Below, piece by piece: positions 23,719 to 32,105 of a stretch of DNA of 64,000 nucleotides. The notes below the pieces were generated by a model. The model had not been told where the DNA came from. It ran no database searches and worked only from the letters and a program-made list of their open reading frames with translations. This DNA comes from Durusdinium trenchii (lineage: Eukaryota; Sar; Dinophyceae; Suessiales; Symbiodiniaceae): positions 464,968 to 528,967 of the forward strand of contig CAXAMN010021284.1 in NCBI GenBank assembly GCA_963970005.1. Reading direction: 5' to 3'. The position numbers were made by a program, and so were the translations under genes. Each line of letters starts with the position of its first letter. Position 1 is the stretch's first letter.

Positions 23719-23749
23719 ACCAAAGGCCGTTGAAGTGTAAAAAAAAAAC
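21200..23749 (+). mobile_element. 5'-truncated LINE with poly(A)-like 3' end
   Basis: The protein begins inside the end of a reverse transcriptase (YGMxPN-type block, FGMSPNMAKGKSEVLL), so the upstream endonuclease and catalytic RT palm are missing. The 3' end carries a run of ten A (23739-23748) 20 bases after the stop codon. Both are typical of LINE copies truncated during target-primed reverse transcription. The left border is only approximate (between about 21180 and 21240), and I found no clear target-site duplication. Confidence 0.65.
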
Positions 23750-25353
23750 TGGGGAATATGGAGCATCCAACACATATGACGGTCCAAAAGAGGGTGCTCG
23801 TCATCTTTCTGTTGAACATATATTTTTGTGCGCGAAATGGTGGTGCACAAGATCAGGACACGGAAACCACAGATAAAAACTCAATTGGGACAGCGAGGAA
23901 ATCCCTGCTTCGAGAGCAGTGTGTTTCTAAATAGGGAGACCGTTTTTTTGTCCTCCAGGACAAAGGAATATAGACCACATCCATCCACAAACCATTGGAG
24001 GGTTTCCCTCTTTAAATACAAGCCCAAATTGTGAGGTGGAATTCACGTTCAGATCCTGAGAGGGTCTAGAACTAAGCGAACTAGTCGGCATTGCCTCAAC
24101 TGGAACACTAAGCTATAGGCAACCACAGAACCAAATGGCTGGGATAGAAGAACAACAGAAGGGATTGACACTGTCACATACACATGTATAGATCAAAAAC
24201 AATCGTCATAATATTAATATTTGCAGGAACACACCTATCCCACTTGTGGATACTTGTTGTCACGGAAGGCCTTTGGGCTTATCGTGTTTGGATCGTGCAG
24301 CTTCAACGACCAGCCGTTCAATTATTGCACTAGACGTGATGGTTCGACTTGATTCCGGACTTCCAAATGTGACCAGTTCGGCCTCCTGTTTTTACTGGTA
24401 CCATACATAATGGCCCCCATGTTCATGATTCTCGCACGCATTTTGCAATGAGCGGGATGGCAACCCTTTGAAGATCAACGGCGGTGCTAGTGGAAAGACA
24501 AACGAACCTTCAGGGGGTTGCCATGACCGCAAGGACCGCTGTTGATCTGAGGTGAGCACCGCTATTGTATGAGGTGAGGTGTTGAAGGTGCAGAGCATTG
24601 CTCTGTCTTCGGAGCTCTGCTTGGACCTGGCTTGGGGGGTGATGAATCCACCCGAAACGCATCAACAAAAAGGCACGAAGCACATTAAAATCAATGAGTC
24701 ACCCCCAAGGCGAGTATATAGATTATTTTGTTAAGACAATAATTGCCTATATATATATATATATCCATATATGTTCTGCCTCAAAGAGTTGTGGTAAGTG
24801 ACGACAGACATCAGGATCTTTCCCAAATCCACTGGATGCTTTCTGCTTCGTGTTTGCACCGGCGAACCAGGCGGCCTTAGTGTCGCGCATCGGCTCGGCA
24901 GCGATCGCACTTCTGAAGCCGCTCGGGTAGCGATCGAACCTGTGGCCAGTGCCGTGGTGAAACGATTCCGGAAGATCTGGAGGAATACTGTAACCTGCGG
25001 TGGTGACAAGGGGAGAGAAGTGGTGATGAGTTAGAGTGGACTCTTGACATGGAGTAAGAGAAGAGAATTTGGAGGACATCCAAACTTGCAGTTCATATTT
25101 GTAGTCCGTTCCAACAGCCGTTAACCATAAGAGATTTGTTGGGGATCCTCACGAGAAGTACCCCCCGCTACCCTTGATGACCTGGGAATCAGTCGTGTAG
25201 TGAGTGGTGCACAACCTCCTAGCCAACAGAACAGTTTGACTCACAAAACCATCTTTATAGGTGTTAGCTGTTTGATGCTCTTTGATGTGCTTTGATCCAA
25301 CCATCCCTTTCTTAGAGCCTGATTGATCAAGAGGACATTTGGCACTGTGTATT
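23750..25353 (+). other. Spacer between LINE and LTR element
   Basis: No gene recognised. A GC-rich island at 24850-24965 is open on both strands without a domain. The word AAATAGGGAGACC at 23928-23940 matches the terminus of the element at 59863-59952. (TA)n near 24744-24765. Confidence 0.4.
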
Positions 25354-25358
25354 GGAAC

Positions 25359-25449
25359 TGCTGGTCCGCAAAGGATGACACGCACAAAACGAGAAGTGTA
25401 CACTCGACAGCCGCTTTTATGCTCGAAAATAGGAGCGTTGAACCTTGCA
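25359..25449 (+). repeat. 5' LTR (91 bp)
   Basis: Starts TGCTGGTCCG and ends AACCTTGCA. Identical over all 91 bases to 33670-33760. Preceded by target duplication GGAAC. Very short for an LTR. Contains CTTTTATG, which might serve as the T-rich core promoter used in dinoflagellates in place of a TATA box. Confidence 0.95.
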
Positions 25450-25465
25450 GGTTATGAGCCCAAGG
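25450..25465 (+). promoter_or_regulatory. Primer binding site for a half initiator-tRNA-Met
   Basis: Directly after the 5' LTR the sequence reads GGTTATGAGCCCAAGG. Its complement contains GGGCTCATAACC, the anticodon stem-loop of a eukaryotic initiator tRNA-Met: the GGG stem hallmark, U33, anticodon CAU and A37 A38. It does not match a tRNA 3' end (no TGG start). Drosophila copia is primed this way, by a 5' half of initiator tRNA-Met cut in the anticodon stem. Confidence 0.8.
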
Positions 25466-25520
25466 TCGCAGGTGTAAGACCTTCCGGCAAGGGGAAGGCG
25501 GCCCTTCGCTCTCCGCAGCC

Positions 25521-28500
25521 ATGGCCATGATGGCGAGGCGCCGCCGGCAAGCTCCAGGCGAAGGTGGAGAAGAAGACCCTGATGATCAGGGAGGCCTTCA
25601 TCTACATGATCGGCAGCTGGAGGAAGAGCAGCTTGCTCTGGAGGATGGTGAAGATGTTGGGGAAGAGGAGACATTGGAAGGCCCGAAGGGACCGCCTACA
25701 ACCTTGACACCTTTGACCCCACTCTTCACGCCGGAACAGCTGAAGGGACTTCATGAAGTGCAGAGCCAAGCTCCTCACTTGTATGCTCAAGTCCCGAGGC
25801 AGAGCATTTGGCAGCCTGGAATGGGAAACAGGTCGCCAGAGGAGGTGCAGAAAGAGAGACCCACGTTCCTGCCGAAAGAAGAAGGTTCAGTGGGAGTGCT
25901 TCCACAGACGAGCACGACGACGGGGACACCATCACCGGCACTGGTGGGCGACCATGTACCAGATGACCAGCGACGTGGACGACCAAGAGAACCACGGGTA
26001 CCTGAAGTACAAGAGCCTGAAAGTGACAGCGATGGGCGACAACCTCCCCAACCTAGAGAGCAATCGGTGGTTCAGATCCAAGGGAACGGGCCTGGAGGAA
26101 GAGGTCTACATGTTCCGAGAGGCTTTGGACAAACTGGCCCACCTGGGTACATCATGCCCCATGAAGAGAGGAGGGGACCTATGCCGCATCAAGGAGGATG
26201 GCAAGTTCAGCTGCATCCCTATGGCCCTGGTCCGCCGAATCCACAGGAGATGATGACCATGTTGGCAATGTTGAAACAGGAGAATCAACAACTGCAGATT
26301 CAGCAAGCAGAGCTCATGGACGCCATGAAGTACCAGAGGGCAAGCCTGGAAGCCAAGGTCCATGATCTACAACGTGAGCTGGAGCAGCAGGCTTTCAGAA
26401 CGCCAGAAAGCGATGAGCCTGTGAATGGTCAGCTGGAATTGACGGTCGACGAACCTCCGAGAGAGACAGACTTGGAGGTGGAAAGACGCCGGCTGTATGA
26501 GTTGACTCCCATGCAACAGTTCGAGCAGCTCCAATCCTTGATGGGGACGGTCACTCCGGCGCCAGCAAAGCGAGGTGGTCGGGGGCAAGGACAACGAGAG
26601 AGGTCGAGATCTCAAGGTCCAAGAACTGCACGTCAGGGAGGAGGTCAACCTGAGGGCTTGGTGGCATCTCGGGCGAAGGGCTTCGAACCGGAAGGGAGAC
26701 AAGGGACCGGGAAAGGTGTGGGTCAGCCAAAGAAGAAAGCCACAGCCGAGCAGCCTGGTCGATCTTCAACTGCAAATGTTCGGGAGGAACCGTCAAGAGA
26801 GCGCGGTGGTGGCATGGCTGATGCAATGTCTATGCTGATCACCTATCTGGTCGACAAGGACAAGAAGCAAGAAGGACCGGAGTCGGTCAAGCCGGGGACG
26901 GCCACACTCCCAGTCCTGGCAGAGCCATCCGATACGGCTCCCATCGACCTTGCTGACTGGCTCACTATGGTGGAACCGGCTATGACAGACCTTAGCGACT
27001 CGTCAGGCGAGTGGTGGGAGTTGGTGGTGAGCGAAGCAAGGGCTTGGTACAAACAGTACATCAAGCTTCGTCCAATTCAGCGGGCATCATCCAAGATCGA
27101 GCCGTCTGCTGAGTTGCAAAAGCCGAAGTGGGCTCGAGTGGAAAAGAGGGCCATCAGCATGCTGCTTTCTTCAGTTCCCACAACAGTGAAGGAGGAACTG
27201 GTAGCAACGAGGACTTTGTCACCGCTGGGGCTGGTGAGCAAACTCATGGTCCTCTATCAACCAGGTGGTGCTCATGAGCGCACCATCATCCTGCGGCAAC
27301 TTGAAGATCCGCCAGAAGCAGGGTCGCCAAGCGAAGCCTGCATGGGGCTCCGACGCTGGATGCGCTGGCTCAGGAGGGCCACCGACATTGGCCTGAATCT
27401 CCCTGATGCGATCATCCTCATGAAGGGCATCAACAAACTCAGCAAGCGGATCCTCACTCAACAACCGGATCTGCAATTCAGATGTGCCTTGGTCAAAAAC
27501 ACCTTGCAGCTTGATACCATCCCCAATGAGGAGACTGTTCGGACGTATGCTGAGCATTTACTTGCTGAACTTGAACAACTCATGCACCGAGTCAGACCGT
27601 CTTCGAGCACTACGAGACCTGGAAATCAGGGAGGTGGACCATTGGCAGTAAAGGCACTTCAAGGGGAAGATCGAGAGAAGAAGGGGGACTCGCCAACGAC
27701 ATCGGCGAAGGGTCCTTGTCGATATTTCCTCACGGAGTCTGGATGTCGGAGAGGGCAGTCGTGCAAATGGGCACATCAACTGGAGACTGGCGACAAGCAG
27801 AACCAGGAGAGGAGGTGCTTTACGTGCGGGGCCACACAACACCTGGCTCGAGACTGTCCGAGGAAAGAGACGGCAAAGAAGGGGGAAGGACCTCCATCTG
27901 GCCAGAAACCGAAGCTTCAGAAGCTGCTGGACAAAACCGGTGGTGGTGGAAATGGGACCTCGCGGAGTGAGTCGGGGGCTTCAATTTCTCCTCAAGCAGC
28001 ATCCTCGCAGTCGGTGACTTCGGAGGCGGTATCGGATGCAGCGACAAGAACTGCAGACCCAATCAAGAATGTGCTTGATGAGGCGCACAAGTTGCTCAAG
28101 GGCATGAACCTCGAAGAAGAAGGGCAAGATCGTGCAACGGACCTTGGTGCGACGTTGAAGAAGCTGAATCGAGCATGGGAGAAAGGTGGCCCAGAGCTAC
28201 GGGCAGTCAAGATAGCTCGAGTCCAACAAGGTCGAGAAGGACTTCTGGATTCTGGGGCAACGCACGCTCTGAGGCCCAAGCTCCGAGGAGAAGATCTTCA
28301 GAGATATCGCCAGGTGAGAGTGACGTTGGCTGCTGGAGGAGCACAAGACATCCGAATGACAGAAGGGGAGACGCTGGTCCACAACAGTGAGAACGTGGAG
28401 CCGATCGTCCCGGCCGGAAGGCTCGTTCGCGATTTGGGATGTCGAATCGAATGGATGGGAGAAGTGTGCACCTTGGAGCATCCAGTCAAGGGCAACATTG

Positions 28501-31500
28501 ACCTTAGGGTCGAAGCTGGATGCCCTCAAATGGACCATGATGTTGCGTTGGACCTCATCAGGGAGCTGGAGGAATCTCGGTCGAGAACGGCGTTGAGGTG
28601 CTACCGATTTGGGGAGACTCACAATGACGTCGACTGGCTGGACCGGGTGGTGGCAGATTGTCCGATCTTCGACAAGGTCCCGATCCGAATCAAGGATCGC
28701 CTGGTGGACTCTCCAGCAAGGAATCTTGAGGTCCTTGGAGTCAATCGACGCATCCGCAAGCGCTGGAAAAATGAGGGTGTGGTGGTTCATCTCTACGCTG
28801 GGAAGAATGAGGGCTACGATCTCACAAGGGCTCTCAAGGAGGCTGGCGGAGACACTACGAGATTGTTGGAGGTGGATATCCTTCGAAACCAAAGTCATGA
28901 CATGTCAAAGGACGATGCAATGTATGCAGCACTGCTAAGAATTGCGATGTTGGGCTGGATTGATGCGGTGATCGGTGGACCCAACTGCAGGACCCGCAGT
29001 GAACTACGACATCATCCAGTCACGGGACTACCAGGGCCATCGAGATCGTTGGGAAGACCCTGGGGCTTGGACGAGTTGGATGAAGTGGAGAGGGCAAAAT
29101 GCCATTTGGACGATGTGCTGCTGTTGCGTATGGTGACGCTCTATGTGGTGGCAAAGCTGGGTCGAGATGCACGATTGTCCCAGGAGAAGAATTCCGCGTT
29201 GCTGCCAACGGTCAGGTTCTTGATGGAGCAGCCTGCAGCGCCTCAGCACATGCCGGAAGTGGCATCCTTCTGGAGAACCGAAGAGTGGAGGGTAATGAAG
29301 GAGCATCTCAACCTGGACATGGTGACCTTCAACCAGGGTGCCTATGGTGGTATGGCGGTGAAACCTACCTCACTGGCATTGAACATGGAGTTCATGGTTC
29401 CCGAGGATCGGGGCCCGCCCAAGGCCTTCTTGAAGACCAAGCATGAGGTGTCGAGCTCCGAGCTGGCGAGATGGGCCCCCGGAATGATGCGAGAGATTGC
29501 AAGAAGCATCACTGTCAACATCCAGAAGAGGCGGGTGACGATGAAGGCCTTGTCTTGGCAGGAGCACCTGGCGCAGGGACACGTGCCGTTCCGCAGAGAC
29601 TGTGCTGTCTGTCAGAGAGCAGCGGCAAGGGATCGACCACATCGAGCTCAAGGGATAGCGGCTCCGTGTGTGCTGTCGCTGGATCTGACTGGACCATTTG
29701 TGCTCGGCCATGACATTGACGGCGACCTCAAGAAGTACCTCCTGGTGGGAGCATACACGTGGCCGGTCATGGAGGAGGCACCATGGGACGAGGTCGAACA
29801 GCTTGAAGTGCTCCCTGACAAGGACTGGCCAACACTCGAGGAAGAAGAAGCTCTTCGGGAGGTGGAGTATGACCTGGCCGAGGATCTGGAGGCTCATGGT
29901 GAAGAGATGTCCTATAGACCTACGTCTGACGAGGGTGAAGACCTGGAGATGGGTGAGCCGGAGGAGGATGAACGGCAGGGCGAAGGAGACGGTGATCAGT
30001 TAGAGCCGCTACCTGATCCAGGACCCTGTGAACCCGAACCACCATCGGTGCCGCTCCCAAAGACTCCAGAGGAAGTTGAAGAGCACCAGAAGGTCTACAA
30101 GATGATCACAATGTCCATTTGCCTGCCACTGACCTCGAAAAGCGCAGCGGAAGTCCTTGCTGGAACACAAGAACTGTTTGGGATGCTGAGACGCCATGGC
30201 TACCCTGTGGCTAGAATCCATACCGATGCAGGCCGGGAGTTCGACAACAACCCGTTCAAGAGGTGGTGCTTGGAGAGGGGGCTGGCTAGAACCTTCAGTC
30301 CTCCGGATGAACACCAATCAAACGGTCGTGCTGAGGCCATGATTGCGTCGATCAAGCAAAGGGTCCGTCGACTTCTACATGCTTCGGGCATGCCCACGAA
30401 GTGGTGGCCGGCAGCGGCGAGACATGTCGCGGAGCTGGAAAGAAGGAGAAGGGAGAACATCAAGGAGACGCTTCCACGCTTTGGGCAGCTCATCACGGTG
30501 AGAAAGCGAGCTTGGGAGCGAGGAGGACCTTTTGCAGCGACATCCGAGATGGTGACCTACCTGACCCCTACACCGCAAGTGTCCAAAGGGCACGCGGTTC
30601 TCACGGACAAGGAGAAGGTCAAGGTAGTGAGCTACTTGATAAAGGATGTCAAAGAGCCTAAGCCTGACGAACGAGACTTGGTCATGGAGGAGGTCCATAT
30701 CCAAGACGACCCTGTACGGCTTCGCTGGAGGTTGAGAGAGAAGACACCACTGGCATGCATACGGGGAGAAGAAGACCTACAGAGGGAGGAGGATCGTCGA
30801 ATGCTCTTTCAGGCCGTCTATGAGGAGGAGGGTCACTTGTTGGGAGCTGCTCCAAGAGAAGTTCCTCCGTTGAGCCGAGGTCTGGTTGCTCTACGACAAG
30901 AACAGGTGGCATCAACCCAACGACTCTTGGAAGACGAGATTCTCCAAACCCGGATCGTGCCCAACGATGAGGTGTACAAAGACCGGGAGCTGTGGCTGGA
31001 GGCCATTATGAAGGAGATCCAGTCCTTGGAGGGCAAGAAGGCGATTCGGCGACTGACTCCCGCAGAAGTGGCCTACTACCAGAGAGAGCATGGAGACAAG
31101 GTGGAGGTGGTTCCAGGGAAGGCCATCCATGCGGTGAAGGCCCCTGACGGACGAAGGAAATGCCGCCTGGTGGTGTGCGGGAACTACCTGAAGGGAGCTG
31201 GAAGAGGTCCTGGAGATCGTTCGGAGGCAGCTCAGCTCTATGCAGGCGGGGCGGATACTACATGCTTGAGGACCTCATTGGCACTGGCTGCTACGCGGGG
31301 CTGGCAGGCAGCTAGCCTGGACATAAAGACTGCTTTCTTGAATGCTCCTCTGCGAACGCTACAGGAGAGCAGCCGGAAGAAAGCCCTCGCCTTGGAAGAC
31401 GCCCATGGTCGACCCCAAGAGGATCATGAAGAAGCTGGAGGAGGTCGCGATGGTCAAGAAGAGATGGCCGTGGAAGAGCAGCAGGAGGAGGACCTCACGA

Positions 31501-32105
31501 AGAGGAAACGACTGGTGCTCATGCTTCCTCCGAAGATCCTCATTCGGCTGGGATTGGTGAAGGACGGGGAAATGTGGTTGGTGGAGAAGGCCCTGTATGG
31601 CTTGCGTGAGTCTCCGAAGCTTTGGGGGGACTACAGGGACATCGAGATCAGCCAGATGTCCTTTCAGGTGAACTCCATCACCTATGAGTACCAGCAGAGT
31701 TTCGCGGAGGAGAACTTGTGGCTGGTGCGCAGGAAGGATGCCGGAGGTGGAGATCAGGTTGAGGGACTTGCCTTGTTGTACGTGGATGATGTGATGCCCT
31801 TCGGCACCAGAGAGATTGTGGAGGAAGGGCTCCAGAGCTTTCGAAGGACCTGGGAGACGTCCGAACCTACGTGGGTGGGAGATCGTGAACCAGTTCGGTA
31901 CTGTGGAATGGAGTTGAGCCGAACGGAACAAGGAGACTTCTTTGCCAATCAATGTTCCTACTTGAGGGAAGTGGTTCGGCGACATGGCATGGAGGACCTT
32001 TGCAGCGCTCAGATGATGAAGGAATCCCAGGAACCCGAGGATGAGCTGGATCGCACGCCCTTGCAGGTCCGAGAGGCACAACAACTCGGAGGAGAACTTT
32101 TGTAG
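25521..32105 (+). CDS. copia-type Gag-Pol polyprotein (to internal stop)
   Basis: 2194 codons from ATG (context GCAGCCATGG) to TAG 32103-32105. Pro/Gln-rich N-terminus; coiled coil about 245-290; Gag core about 480-690. CCCH finger C733-x8-C742-x5-C748-x3-H752, then CCHC knuckle C766, C769, H774, C779. Protease DSGAT at 910-914. Methyltransferase-like domain about 1085-1285 with YAG 1092-1094, LLEVDI, GPNC (Cys1156), MEQP (Glu1236) and GAYGGMAVKPT (about 1274). Integrase zinc region HLAQGH...CAVC, then catalytic D1388, D1569, E1605 (35 residues between the last two). About 110 acidic/Pro-rich residues are inserted between the first two Asp. RT: KCRLVVCGNY, SLDIKTAFLNAPL (Asp1934), a charged insertion, ALYGLRESPKLWG, YVDD 2087-2090. 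All catalytic residues seen are intact. The stop falls in the conserved ELLxLATKTRPDI block where Trp (TGG) is expected. Confidence 0.92.
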   Translation: MAMMARRRRQAPGEGGEEDPDDQGGLHLHDRQLEEEQLALEDGEDVGEEETLEGPKGPPTTLTPLTPLFTPEQLKGLHEVQSQAPHLYAQVPRQSIWQPGMGNRSPEEVQKERPTFLPKEEGSVGVLPQTSTTTGTPSPALVGDHVPDDQRRGRPREPRVPEVQEPESDSDGRQPPQPREQSVVQIQGNGPGGRGLHVPRGFGQTGPPGYIMPHEERRGPMPHQGGWQVQLHPYGPGPPNPQEMMTMLAMLKQENQQLQIQQAELMDAMKYQRASLEAKVHDLQRELEQQAFRTPESDEPVNGQLELTVDEPPRETDLEVERRRLYELTPMQQFEQLQSLMGTVTPAPAKRGGRGQGQRERSRSQGPRTARQGGGQPEGLVASRAKGFEPEGRQGTGKGVGQPKKKATAEQPGRSSTANVREEPSRERGGGMADAMSMLITYLVDKDKKQEGPESVKPGTATLPVLAEPSDTAPIDLADWLTMVEPAMTDLSDSSGEWWELVVSEARAWYKQYIKLRPIQRASSKIEPSAELQKPKWARVEKRAISMLLSSVPTTVKEELVATRTLSPLGLVSKLMVLYQPGGAHERTIILRQLEDPPEAGSPSEACMGLRRWMRWLRRATDIGLNLPDAIILMKGINKLSKRILTQQPDLQFRCALVKNTLQLDTIPNEETVRTYAEHLLAELEQLMHRVRPSSSTTRPGNQGGGPLAVKALQGEDREKKGDSPTTSAKGPCRYFLTESGCRRGQSCKWAHQLETGDKQNQERRCFTCGATQHLARDCPRKETAKKGEGPPSGQKPKLQKLLDKTGGGGNGTSRSESGASISPQAASSQSVTSEAVSDAATRTADPIKNVLDEAHKLLKGMNLEEEGQDRATDLGATLKKLNRAWEKGGPELRAVKIARVQQGREGLLDSGATHALRPKLRGEDLQRYRQVRVTLAAGGAQDIRMTEGETLVHNSENVEPIVPAGRLVRDLGCRIEWMGEVCTLEHPVKGNIDLRVEAGCPQMDHDVALDLIRELEESRSRTALRCYRFGETHNDVDWLDRVVADCPIFDKVPIRIKDRLVDSPARNLEVLGVNRRIRKRWKNEGVVVHLYAGKNEGYDLTRALKEAGGDTTRLLEVDILRNQSHDMSKDDAMYAALLRIAMLGWIDAVIGGPNCRTRSELRHHPVTGLPGPSRSLGRPWGLDELDEVERAKCHLDDVLLLRMVTLYVVAKLGRDARLSQEKNSALLPTVRFLMEQPAAPQHMPEVASFWRTEEWRVMKEHLNLDMVTFNQGAYGGMAVKPTSLALNMEFMVPEDRGPPKAFLKTKHEVSSSELARWAPGMMREIARSITVNIQKRRVTMKALSWQEHLAQGHVPFRRDCAVCQRAAARDRPHRAQGIAAPCVLSLDLTGPFVLGHDIDGDLKKYLLVGAYTWPVMEEAPWDEVEQLEVLPDKDWPTLEEEEALREVEYDLAEDLEAHGEEMSYRPTSDEGEDLEMGEPEEDERQGEGDGDQLEPLPDPGPCEPEPPSVPLPKTPEEVEEHQKVYKMITMSICLPLTSKSAAEVLAGTQELFGMLRRHGYPVARIHTDAGREFDNNPFKRWCLERGLARTFSPPDEHQSNGRAEAMIASIKQRVRRLLHASGMPTKWWPAAARHVAELERRRRENIKETLPRFGQLITVRKRAWERGGPFAATSEMVTYLTPTPQVSKGHAVLTDKEKVKVVSYLIKDVKEPKPDERDLVMEEVHIQDDPVRLRWRLREKTPLACIRGEEDLQREEDRRMLFQAVYEEEGHLLGAAPREVPPLSRGLVALRQEQVASTQRLLEDEILQTRIVPNDEVYKDRELWLEAIMKEIQSLEGKKAIRRLTPAEVAYYQREHGDKVEVVPGKAIHAVKAPDGRRKCRLVVCGNYLKGAGRGPGDRSEAAQLYAGGADTTCLRTSLALAATRGWQAASLDIKTAFLNAPLRTLQESSRKKALALEDAHGRPQEDHEEAGGGRDGQEEMAVEEQQEEDLTKRKRLVLMLPPKILIRLGLVKDGEMWLVEKALYGLRESPKLWGDYRDIEISQMSFQVNSITYEYQQSFAEENLWLVRRKDAGGGDQVEGLALLYVDDVMPFGTREIVEEGLQSFRRTWETSEPTWVGDREPVRYCGMELSRTEQGDFFANQCSYLREVVRRHGMEDLCSAQMMKESQEPEDELDRTPLQVREAQQLGGELL

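Noticed and set aside
28197-28898. Long minus-strand open frame (233 codons) opposite the copia element
   Set aside because: It lies fully antisense to strongly conserved pol coding sequence and has no domain of its own. It is a shadow of codon bias on the other strand, as are 29370-29897 and 31359-32084.
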